Source of the DNA: Epiperipatus broadwayi
Lineage: Eukaryota; Onychophora; Udeonychophora; Euonychophora; Peripatidae
DNA: 64,000 nt
Assembly (NCBI GenBank): GCA_028023455.1
Contig: JAQFVV010006507.1
Location: 620,001 to 684,000 of the forward strand
Direction of reading: 5' to 3'
Shown: positions 53,501 through 64,000 of the stretch, piece after piece
How the letters are laid out: each line of letters begins with the position of its first letter
How positions within the stretch are numbered: the stretch's first letter is position 1
The notes under the pieces: model-generated
What the model was told of the DNA's origin: nothing
The model's input: only the letters and a program-made list of their open reading frames with translations
Databases searched by the model: none
Position numbers and translations under genes: made by a program

Positions 53501-55123
53501 AATGCTCCAAAATGTAAATAGTGAATGCTTCACTTGCTTTTAGAATCGATCGTGAAATCTAAACACACTTTACGAATATTGATCAGATTCAAATTTCAAA
53601 AACATTCTTAAAAATTGCAGTTGAACTTAGCGAAGAGGTTGTTAGAGAGAAAGAATTTAAACTGCCAAAGAAGTTCGACAACGGGAAAATCTCGCCAATT
53701 TGATTACTTATGACCAGGATCGAAACACCTCAACTACTCGAGGGAAAATTTAAAATAAACACGTTTTTACACTCCTAGATGTAGCGATTAATTTTTTCAA
53801 TAGAACGCTTTGAACTCCTCTAAGCATGTCATAATAATCCCAATTTTCATTAAAATATCAGAAATTAATAAGAGCGAGTTACAAGCAAAATGCAAAGATT
53901 TAGAAAATATTTTGAAATTTGATAACAGTAAAGATATTAATGCTACAGATTTATTCGACGAATTATGTGCTTTTCGAGATATTTTTCAAAAGGATTTTTT
54001 AAATTCTCAAAACCCTTTCCACATGCTATACTGCCAAACACAAAGCTAAGAATTATTAACATATGTGTGTTGCAAGTGCAGGAGCCTCTAGAAAATTAAT
54101 TAAAACTCACTTGAGAACAACTGTCACAAAAGGCTTGTTAATTTGGCATTAATTACATTGAAAATGATATTTGGCAGAACTGGAAATAAATACAATCATA
54201 TCAAGGTTTATTAATATGAAGTCAAGGAGTATAAAATTATTATAATTATAACATGTTTTGTAATGCATTTACTTTTTTTAACTGTATTTTCTTTTTTTTT
54301 AATATTAAAAATTATTTATTTACATTGCCTTGTTTGTTTCCCTTAGAAAGATTTTGTACACTAATATTTATAACATATGGGTGGTATACATTAAAGCTTT
54401 GATCGAGATTTTAACATTGGTAAAACGGGACACCATTGACCGGGGGGGCTGATTTAAAATTTGGTTTTATATGGAGCGTTTATATAGATATAGCGTACAT
54501 TAATAATAATAAATTAAAATATGTATGTTTGTAATATTATCTTTTTTTAAAATTATTTCATTTATAAATTGTAAATTTATTATTAAATTTACTAATATTT
54601 GCATAAATTTAGAGTTAGAAAATTAGCAAAATTTTAAAAATAATGGGTTTGTTAAAACAGACAGTGACGCAAATAATAAATATGAAATTTTAAAAAAAAA
54701 TATTTGAGATTAAAATATGTAAATGTTTTTCGAAAATTATTTTTAAACATTTAAATATTTTAATCTCAAACATTATTTTTTTTTAATTTATTATATATAA
54801 GGTATATTTGAATCACTCTGATCATTTTTAACAAACACATTATTTTTAAAATTTCTGCAATTCTTTCTAACATCTTTTCCACGTGTGCAGCAATTACATT
54901 ATTCTTGTAACAAACAGTTTGTATGAAATAATACATAATTTAACAACCAATTTTATGCTATTTTTGATATCAAAAATAGCATTACATCGTGCATCCTTTC
55001 TAAAACTCATGACTTCTTTAAAACGCCACCGGACACGTTCGGGTCACCTTTTAGTAAACATACATATTGACAGGGCGCCGAAATCAAATTTGCATGCGGG
55101 AGCCTAGTAATGAAGCCGCCCTG
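50546..55123 (+). mobile_element. hAT-family DNA transposon, decayed
   Basis: About 4.6 kb. It starts CAGGCCGGGCGGAAGC and ends (complement) CAGGGCGGCTTC, imperfect hAT-like inverted ends, both followed by GC-rich sequence with GCATGC. The body encodes a broken DUF4371-type transposase and a ~1-kb AT-rich 3' region. The left end has a hairpin GATCACT/AGTGATC. No clear 8-bp target duplication is seen (AACATAAC against TCCACATC), so one border may be altered. Confidence 0.7.
51735..54170 (+). pseudogene. hAT transposase of the DUF4371/ZMYM-like type (many frame breaks)
   Basis: Recognisable fragments follow the family order: an N-terminal KQRITQQHLAS...QEPEPC tail (about 51842), DPAEW (about 52049), a TTF/BED-like zinc region with FCFCCK-like residues (about 52260), HYLSKDSQNELLEIL (about 52680), YDNGDNMKGK (about 53022) and AAHSLNLIINDEAK (about 53110), WHDRLARINPVSKMLQ (about 53463), and a C-terminal dimerisation remnant (KLIKTHLRTT near 54090). 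Stops and frameshifts occur every few hundred bases, so it is inactive. The family cuts and pastes hAT elements with 8-bp target duplications. Confidence 0.85.
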
Positions 55124-56955
55124 TCCACATCCTCATGCTTTTACAAGAAAACTCTTATTAACAACTAAGCTTAATAGAAATTTTGCATCTGTAGAATAAA
55201 ATTTTTAACCGATCTTGCTTTTACCTCATACTTAACTCAATTAAATTTAATTAAATATACTATATTATTATTATCTGGATGAAATAATAATAATGATTCG
55301 AGAATAAAATGTTACTAATATTACCTTTCGATGGATCTTAAGCAGTAATTGTAAGCCATTACATAAACATTTTTACACTGAGATGATCACGACATTTACC
55401 TCAAATTCGCTTGATAGAGGGCTTGTTTTTTTTTTTATTTTAACATTTTCATATTAATAAATATGGATGTGGGCCAGTGAATTGTATGGAAATGGTAGTG
55501 CAGTAGCAAGAGGGTTAACTATATGGTAATGATGTATTCATGTGTTAGTAAAAGGGGTTTTAGATTATTTTAGAGAGCGTAAAGTAGGAAGTGGGAAGAC
55601 ATGCATTAGATGCAGAAATGTGGACAGCAAAGGAGGCAATTCAAGGAGAAAATGGGAGGGTCAACTCTTTATAGACGAGATGCAAAAGTCAAATGAAAAT
55701 GTTTGGTAGGTATGCAGATTTACGGATTAGTAAAAAGAATAGATAAAAATAGTGTTTAACTGGGTTATGAGTATAAGGGCAGGCAAATAAGATTAGGTTA
55801 TAGCGGTAACGCGATATGCAAAGATTTGGATAAAGAATTTGTTACTCAGTATACTGGTATAAAGGGTAGGATGATTGTGCAGGGTCGGTCGATGGGTACT
55901 AGGCGCCTCAGCATGCAAATTTGATTTTTGGCGCCCCTGTCAATATGTATGTTTACTAAGGTGACCCGACCATGTCCCGTGGCGTTTTTAAAAAGTCATG
56001 ATTTTTAGAAAGAATGCACGATGTAATGCTATTTTTGATATCAAAAATAGCATAAAATTGATTGTTAAATTATATATTATTTCATACAAACGGTTTGTAT
56101 GAAATAATATATAATTTAACAGTAAATTTAGATGTTAGAAAATTTGCAGAAATTTTAAAAATAATGTGTTTGTTAAAAATAGACAGAGTGATTCAAATAT
56201 ATATATATATAATAAATTAAAAAAAAAATGTTTGAGATTAAAATATTTAAATGTTTAAAATAATTTTCGAAAAACATTTACATATTTTAATCTCAAATAT
56301 TTTTTTTTTTAAAATTTCATATTTATTATTTGTGTCACTGTCTGTTTTTAACAAACCCATTATTTTTAAAATTTTTGCTAATTTTTCTAACCTCTAAATT
56401 TATGCAAATATTAGTTAAATTTAATAATAAATTTACAATTTATAAATGAAATAATTTTAAAAAAAGATAATATTACAACATACATATTTAATTTATTATT
56501 ATTAATGTACGCTATATCTATATAAACGCTCCATATAAACCAAATTTTTAATCAAATTGTCAATGGTGTCCTGCTTTACCAATGTTAAAATTGTCACTTT
56601 AATGTATACCACCTACATGTTATAAATATTAGTGTACAAAAATCTTCTAAGGGAAACAAACAAGGTAATGTAAATAAATAATTTTTAATATTAAAAAAAG
56701 AAAATACAGTTAAAAAAAGTAAATGCATTACAAAACATGTTATAATTATAATAATTTTATACTCCTTGACTTCATATTAATAAACCTTGATATGATTGTA
56801 TTTATTTCCAGTTTTGCACAAATATCATTTTCAATAGCAATTAATGCCAAATTAACAAGCCGTTTTTTTATAGGGACATAGTTGTTCTCAAGTAAGTTTT
56901 GTCTAATTTTAACCTAGAAAAGAGCATTCACTGCTTGCAACACTAACAGGTAATG
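54065..56955. repeat. large inverted repeat: ~1.05-kb arms, 756-bp loop
   Basis: 54065-55123 and 55880-56955 are inverted copies of the hAT 3' region, with modest divergence and indels. The arms contain smaller palindromes themselves (ATTTTTGATATCAAAAAT; AAATATTTGAGATTAAAATA with its complement). Confidence 0.88.
55124..55879. other. unique spacer between inverted hAT copies
   Basis: Less AT-rich than the arms; no ORF or known repeat is recognised. Confidence 0.6.
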
Positions 56956-57021
56956 TTAATAATATTCTAAAGCTATTGATAAGTTTGGCATAGATAAATT
57001 ATTAGAAACTATAAAATTAAG
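55880..57021 (-). mobile_element. second hAT copy, 3' part only, inverted and truncated
   Basis: Its terminus CAGGGTCGGTC at 55880 is the hAT end. Reading on minus from 57021, the first part still encodes the hAT C-terminal dimerisation block (TLPVSVASSECSFSRLK-like, then KTYLRTTMS) and is better preserved than in the first copy. It is cut at 57021/57022, where the duplicated Ty3 gag begins. Confidence 0.8.
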
Positions 57022-57857
57022 TGTGGAGCATATTCAGGCACTCTATCTTCCCATGAACATATCAAGTTTGATATTTCTTCGTCCATATTAATCCATGGTT
57101 TTATGATGTGGCCACAGAACTCTTCATTTTTGTTACTGTTTGTGTGATTGGTATGTTTATCTTCCCAAACTTTTGCTGATAGCTTATATTGTTGGCTCAT
57201 GTCTATCTCATTTAATAATTCATCCATTTTTTGCACTGAATTGTTACTTGTGGTGAGCATCATTTGTTCAACATGAAGTGGAAAATTATGGTGGATTATC
57301 CTTACAATTCGTCTCTCTGATATGTGGCATGCTTTCAGTGTCTGAAGTCTAGCTGCTTGTCTTCTGAAAAATTTCGAATAATTTTCGCCAGTATTCTCTT
57401 TATATTTTTCCTGCATGACTTGTTGCAGGATCATATCTTGGCACTGCTCACTCCAAAAACTTTTTAACAATATCTTTTTATAATCCTGAAATGTTTTGAG
57501 ATGGTGTAATAAGGATTGCCACCATGTTTGAGCATCGCCATTAATTTGATTCACTTGGAAAGATGTTTTTAAGCTTTTAATATGCTCGATAGGAGATTCA
57601 TTTGTTTGTCCCTCAAATATCTTTATTTTTAAGAATTGGTTTATATTGCAAGAGTAAGATTGTCCCTTTTCTCTTTCGTGTATCTCATTTTTAAAGCTAT
57701 AAAATCTTGTTTCGATTTCCTTTGACATTTCACGTTTGAACTCCTCCATTCTTTGGTTCGTGTATGCAGTGTTTTCCGAGAGTTGTTGAGTCAGTTCATT
57801 TATCTTTTGTGATATTCTGGCCATTTTCTGTTTTATATTCACTAATGTTTCTTCCAT
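57009..57857 (-). pseudogene. Ty3-like gag, uninterrupted but 3'-truncated copy
   Basis: 282 codons from the ATG at 57857. It has the same N-terminal coiled-coil-like region and gag core as the copy at 39.6 kb but without the two stops, so it preserves the family sequence there. It ends at the duplication breakpoint (57022): the last few codons and the stop come from hAT-side sequence, and protease and pol are absent. It differs from the 39-kb copy mainly in a ~460-bp patch. Confidence 0.88.
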
Positions 57858-59055
57858 TATGATTTACATTTCAAACATAGTTAAAAGTATTATTCAGGGG
57901 CTACGTTATAAGTATTTATATTTTGTATATATATACATTTTTAGTTACTGATCAGTTAAATATAGAATCGATAATGTCATATATTATTTTTTTATTATTA
58001 AATTATTCCTTAACTATTTTGTCTTATTCTTAAATACACAATTCACCATGCACCTAATTCTGCCTTATTTTAATCGCCGATTATGTGTCTCTGCTTCCCC
58101 GTGTTCCAATTATTCTGACCGTTTTTACCTACATCTATTTAACCTTATTTATCGATAAAAAAAAATCAAGTTTAACATATGAAACCTTATTTTGTTATGC
58201 TAGTATTTAACAGTATTTCATTTTACTTTTTTTCCCAACAAATAACAAATCCAACTATAAGTTATTTAAAATCATTACTTTGATTTGTAAACTATGTACT
58301 GAAAATCCTCTGCTTGTATTTATATACGTATATATGCAAAGTGTGACATTATTTTTCCCCAACTCCATTCATTTAATAGTTTTTCTATACTTTATTTCTA
58401 TTTCAATTTCACATGTTGATGTCAGTTTTTACTCAGATTAAATGACAACTTTACTTATTTAAATGAAAATGTTGGCGACTCAGTTTAAAGTCAAAATTGT
58501 TAAGCAATTATTAAGATAAAGGAATCTGTACTCTTTCTATATATATAAAAAATATCAAACTTCACTATAGTATATGTATATATTTTTTAAAATAAATTCA
58601 GTCTATTTTACTTATACAGTATACTTATAGAATTCATTGTGAGCATTTGATTTATTGCTACTAATTTGAATCAAATATATATTGAATATCTGTCACAACA
58701 ACAAATAACATTATCATTTTGGATCTGCAGATTACTGAGTAAAATATTTTAAATTATTTAAGAATAACTTTAAAAACAAATATATAGCAAACTAAGCATG
58801 TTCATTTGTATGGCCTATTAATTACACTATATATTTAAAAACAACAACTAACGATTGACCTTTATATAACTTTTCTTATATATATATATATATAGTGAAC
58901 ATTTAATTTAGTTTTTATTTCACCTACATAAAGTTTATATATACATACAGCACGTAAATTATTTTAACCGTAATTTACACATTTCTATAATTTAACTTGT
59001 TCTTTCCTTAATCATACCATTTTTACATTTAAACCATGTGTGGCACCAGTTTTAC

Positions 59056-62000
59056 TGTACCAGACCAAAACTCCCCTGCAGATTTTCTAATTTTAATCTT
59101 GCACTGAGCATGAAGTGAACTAGATTTAACAGGAAAAGAAATGGATACCAATTTAGCCGATTGTCTGTACGTTATGTATATTGGTACTTACAGCTAAACT
59201 GATAGAAAGAGTGGATTGACAGGACTCTTTCAGTTAAAAACACCCTTTAGTTGATATCTTATTTGAATGCCCAAATATTTAGAACAATGGCCAGTACACA
59301 CCTTTGAAAAATCTATTTACAAAATAGACCTTTGCACGCCACTTCTAGAAAAGAATAAAAGTGAATATATTTCCCCTCCCAGAAGGATGTGCAAAACCAT
59401 ATGTTCAGCAGAGCATAAGAATAAGATTTAACACCCTGGTGAGAGCTATATCCCTTGTGGCTAGCTCAGTCACGCTACATCCAGGGTCTTCAAATGGGTA
59501 AGTTAAATAATTATTACAGGTACATGGTTGATAAGGAAAGAATACATTTTTATCAATATAATTAATAATATGAAAACAAAACAAGTTTAATATTATGATT
59601 AAATATTTATTTAATCCCAAATAACCACCACTGTTTCATACTAATGATGATATAATAAAAAATACTAAATAATTAATGATCACAAACCCATATATATATT
59701 CGAAGTATTGAAATAGATAAAATACAATTTTAAATAAGAAAAATAATAAAACTAAAGCTATTTGCAATGTTTATAAGTAATGGAAGTGGTCTGAGCTTTT
59801 TACCCTGTAGAAATAAGTTATACTTTGTGTGATTTGATACACAGATATGAGATTTTCGGTTGTACAGGCATACGCTTTTACTGATGACTTTGAAACTTTT
59901 TTATCGATAGCAAATATAACAATAAAAATAATTATGCATATGTATCTTTGCATTATGAAATATTTCACTATAAAGTTGTGTTAGTTCAGATACTATATAG
60001 TATGCAACATGAGGTACTAAATCTATTTCCTTTTTGCTATAGATAAATTCCTATACATGTATATATGTACAGCACAATTATACACTTACTATTTTAAATA
60101 TAAAGTTATTAAAGGACTTGCTTACAGGGAATCTATAATAGATCCCTTCTTACACGCATCATGAGGTACAGCAGTAACAAAAAAAATAACTTAAAAAAAG
60201 ATATACGGTTAAATACATTTTTAGATATTCAACATGAAATATCATATTTACTGAATATTATAAGCGTATGTACAAATATTTACACATGTATATTTAAAAT
60301 ATACAAACCATCATACAATTACAAATATCCAGTAACGCCCTCTGTTTAGAAGATCTATATCTCAATAATAGCAAACCTTAAAATGATACCACTTTAAGGT
60401 TGTATGCTAAACGATGTTAAATATTGAAATACAGACCTACTCAAACACAGAGCATGAAATTTTAAATAAACAAACGATCTTAAATTTTGCTAATAAACTA
60501 ACAAGTTTACAAAGTTATTAAAGACAAACTAAACATTAGATTTGAGACCGAAAACCGCTTGTTTACGCATTAAAAAAAGTTTACAATTTCGACCGCAATA
60601 GCGTGCAAACCGTATACGTCACAGTCACGCTTTTTTTTCTTTCTCTCCGCCATTTTTCTATCTTTTTGTACGTCTAAAAATTTTTTCTGTGCGATGAAAA
60701 TTAGATTTTTTATAGCAATTTTTGTAAAGTACATTATTAAAATTTTGTAATTTTTTTTATCTTTCTAGATTTTATCAACCGATAAAAAAAATATACGGAG
60801 AAAACAATTATTTTCACCGCTAAACGTAATTACGTTTATAACGAACTTTTCTGTTGATGTGTTTGATTTTGAGGTTTCGTATTCCCCATTACCTGTAAGT
60901 ATTCAACATTCATCATCATCATCTCCCACTAATATATAATAATTGCTTGTAATTCCTTTGGGTTATTTATTTTATTTTATTTACTGTTTTTATACATTTC
61001 ATTGTAGATAAGTTTTTATTCATTTTATAGCATACTTTGCTATTATGGTTTGCTATATAATAATGCATAATTTAACTCACTCTTACCCTCATGATATTCC
61101 AATAATGTAGTAATTATTTTTTACATGCATAACTTAGAATTTACTACGTTTTTATTCATTTCATTGTAGATAACTTTTTATTCATTTTATAGCATACTTT
61201 GCAGATAACTTTTTATTCATTTGATAGCATACTTTGCTATTATGGTTTGCTATGTAATAATGCATAATTTAGCTCACTCTTACCCTCATGATATTCCAAT
61301 AATGTAGTAATTATTTTTTACATGCATAACTTAGAATTTACTACGTTTTTATTCATTTCATTGTAGATAACTTTTTATTCATTTTATAGCATACTTTGCA
61401 GATAACTTTTTATTCATTTGATAGCATACTTTGCTATTATGGTTTGCTATGTAATAATGCATAATTTAGCTCACTCTTACCCTCATGATATTCCAATAAT
61501 GTAGTAATTATTTTTTACATGCATAACTTAGAATTTATTACATTTTTATTCGTTTCATTATAGATAACTTTTTATTTATTTGATAGCATACTTTGCTATT
61601 ATGGTTTGCTATGTAATAATGCATAATTTAGCTCACTCTTACCCTCATGATATTCCAATAATGTAGTAATTATTTTTTACATGCATAACTTAGAATTTAC
61701 TACGTTTTTATTCATTTCATTGTAGATAACTTATTATTCATTTTATAGCATACTTTGCAGATAACTTTTTATTTATTTGATAGCATACTTTGCTATTATG
61801 GTTTGCTATGTAATAATGCATAATTTAGCTCACCCTTACCAGTTGCTCCACATCATCATCATCAGTTATTTTGAAATTGATTTTGCTCATGCATTTATAT
61901 TTTCAACAATTTGCAAACTGTCTTCAAACTATCCACTCTGTTCTGTGAAACTAACAAGGTGAAAAAAATAAATACCTCACAATGCTGAATCAACAGTCAT

Positions 62001-64000
62001 CATCATCTCCCACTCATATATAATAATTGCTTGTAATTCCTTTTGATTATTTATTTTATTTTATTTACTATGTTGTTATTCATTTTATTTTAGAAACAAA
62101 TTTTTAAATTATTTATTTGCATATTTGGCAATTATGATCTGCCATGAAATAATGCATAATTTATCTCGCCCCACCCCTGATTTTTCAATAATATAGTCAT
62201 TATTTTTTACCCCCATAACTTAGAATTTACTAAAGTTATTACTGTTATTTTTTTTTGATCCTCACTAAAACCTTGCATTTCTAATAGATATCCCGCATAG
62301 AGGGCCTAGAAAAACAACTGCTTGCAAAAATAGAACACATAGAGTGTCAAGCAGAAAAAAGAAATTGAAATGGTCACCTTTTGCCACATTACACCAACAA
62401 TCTGTAACTCAGGTAGGTCATGTTATATATTATTTTTTTCTGCATTTTATGACGAATGTGATGAAGCTGTCTATGAAATTGTCATTTTAGGCTATATCTT
62501 TCAAAATTGAGAGTTTGTGAACCAATGTAAAAATAAAGATATATAAAATGTGAAAAATCTCCTTTCTTTAATTATTTTTTTGTGGTAATGACTATTTTAT
62601 CAGCTTCATTACATTCTTTCATATTTGCACTTTCTAAAAATGTATATATATTTGTTATTTATTGTAATAAATTAGACATTTCATTTAAAATTGTATGTCC
62701 TGTAATTTTTTCTGTGAACTCAAAATGGCCGTTCAGGTCACAAGGGGTTAAATTCCTCCCAAACTATAAATGAAAAGAAAGTTACTGTTAACACTAACTG
62801 AAATAATTATAGAAAATATACAAACCATCATACAATTACAAATATCCAGTAACGCCCTCTGTTTAAAGATCTATATCTCAATAATAGCAAACCTTAAAAT
62901 GATACCACTTTAAGGTTGTATGCTAAACGATGTTAAATATTGAAATACAGACCTACTCAAACACAGAGCATGAAATTTTAAATAAGCAAACGATCTTAAA
63001 TTTTGCTAATAAACTAACAAGTTTACAAAGTTATTAAAGACAAACTAAACATTAGATTTTAATCTTTAAATTCCTCCCAAACTATAAATGAAAAGAAAGT
63101 TACTGTTAACACTAAGTGAAATAATTATAGAAAATATACAAACCATCATACAATTACAAATATCCAGTAACGCCCTCTGTTTAAAGATCTATATCTCAAT
63201 AATAGCAAACCTTAAAATGATACCACTTTAAGGTTGTATGCTAAACGATGTTAAATATTGAAATACAGACCTACTCAAACACAGAGCATGAAATTTTAAA
63301 TAAGCAAACGATCTTAAATTTTGCTAATAAACTAACAAGTTTACAAAGTTATTAAAGACAAACTAAACATTAGATTTTAATCTTTAAATTCCTCCCAAAC
63401 TATAAATGAAAAGAAAGTTACTGTTAACACTAACTGAAATAATTATAGAAAATATACAAACCATCATACAATTACAAATATCCAGTAACGCCCTCTGTTT
63501 AAAGATCTATATCTCAATAATAGCAAACCTTAAAATGATACCACTTTAAGGTTGTATACTGGATATTTGTAATTGTATGATGGTTTGTATATTTTCTATA
63601 ATTATTTCAGTTAGTGTTAACAGTAACTTTCTTTTCATTTATAGTTTGGGAGGAATTTAAAGATTAAAATCTAATGTTTAGTTTGTCTTTAATAACTTTG
63701 TAAACTTGTTAGTTTATTAGCAAAATTTAAGATCATTTGCTTATTTAAAATTTCATGCTCTGTGTTTGAGTAGGTCTGTATTTCAATATTTAACATCGTT
63801 TAGCATACAATCTTAAAGTGGTATCATTTTAAGGTTTGCTATTATTGAGATATAGATCTTTAAACAGAGGGCGTTACTGGATATTTGTAATTGTATGATG
63901 GTTTGTATATTTTCTATAATTATTTCAGTTAGTGTTAACAGTAACTTTCTTTTACATGTATATTTATATATGACGAATTTTAGGAGTAACAAGAGAGAAA
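59056..64000 (-). repeat. 5' LTR of the duplicated Ty3-like element (partial)
   Basis: Starts at TGTACCAG, matching 40819, and is interrupted by the nested element at 60297-63953. The putative primer-binding site lies just left of it. Confidence 0.85.
60297..63953 (+). mobile_element. second copy of the nested 318-bp-unit element
   Basis: Same length (3657 bp) and same flanking duplication ACATGTATATTTA (60284-60296, 63954-63966) as at 42059-45715. Units start at 62750, 63068 and 63386, and the flip is at about 63557. The putative exons are preserved (second exon from 60769), with a small change in the last one (QAEKRN instead of QASKRN). It was copied by the segmental duplication, not by a new insertion. 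Confidence 0.85.

Larger units (their letters stand above)
57022..64000. repeat. segmental duplicate of 38785-about 45762
   Basis: Near-identical, direct orientation, offset 18237-18238 bp. It includes gag, leader, the start of the 5' LTR and the same nested element at the same site. Outside the gag patch, differences are mostly homopolymer-length changes and rare substitutions. The copy runs off the window. Confidence 0.95.

Overview
This is a gene-poor, very AT-rich stretch of a repeat-laden animal nuclear genome. No complete host gene can be supported, and almost everything identifiable is transposable-element sequence, simple repeats or their decay. The mix (Ty3-type LTR element, L1/Tx1-type and Jockey/CR1-type LINEs, hAT elements with a DUF4371-type transposase, long ATT and TA tracts) points to an invertebrate. 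The style of the Ty3 pol resembles elements common in arthropods, but the phylum cannot be fixed from the sequence. CpG sites look decayed to TG/CA in several old repeats, which suggests cytosine methylation.

Layout. 1-10.7 kb: non-coding DNA with a hAT MITE (2862-3398, perfect 8-bp target duplication), small tandem repeats and a probable 2.0-kb solo LTR in a TA tract (7105-9103). 10.8-13.0 kb: a 500-bp foldback, then a 1.4-kb element of one inverted and two direct ~460-bp units. Each unit carries a hammerhead-ribozyme-like motif; one has the full conserved core. 13-17 kb: mostly featureless. 17.4-24.3 kb: two 5'-truncated LINEs of different clades in opposite orientation, both lying in what looks like one giant (ATT)n microsatellite. 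24.3-29.4 kb: featureless apart from TA tracts and a 119-bp duplication.

29.4-32.8 kb: a non-autonomous LTR element with 1.33-kb LTRs and a 0.7-kb non-coding middle, inserted in a TA tract. 32.9 kb to the assembly gap (46.9-47.4 kb): a Ty3-like LTR element on the minus strand with unusually long (2.7 kb) LTRs and decayed gag-pol. Its 5' LTR is split by a 3.66-kb nested element with 318-bp tandem units, an inverted copy and a 13-bp target duplication; the other LTR supplies the empty site. 50.5-57.0 kb: a decayed hAT element followed by a second, inverted and truncated copy of its 3' end, giving ~1-kb inverted arms. 57.0-64.0 kb: a near-identical duplicate of 38.8-45.8 kb (offset about 18.24 kb) that includes the nested element.

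Themes. Simple-sequence tracts (TA, ATT) appear to serve as repeated landing sites for retroelements. Several elements show tandem-plus-inverted architecture with 10-13 bp target duplications, as seen for Penelope-like elements and retrozymes. The best candidate for new biology is the hammerhead-bearing tandem element at 11.6-13.0 kb. Second is the nested element at 42.1-45.7 kb (and 60.3-64.0 kb), with its CpG-rich promoter-like core and possible small spliced gene.
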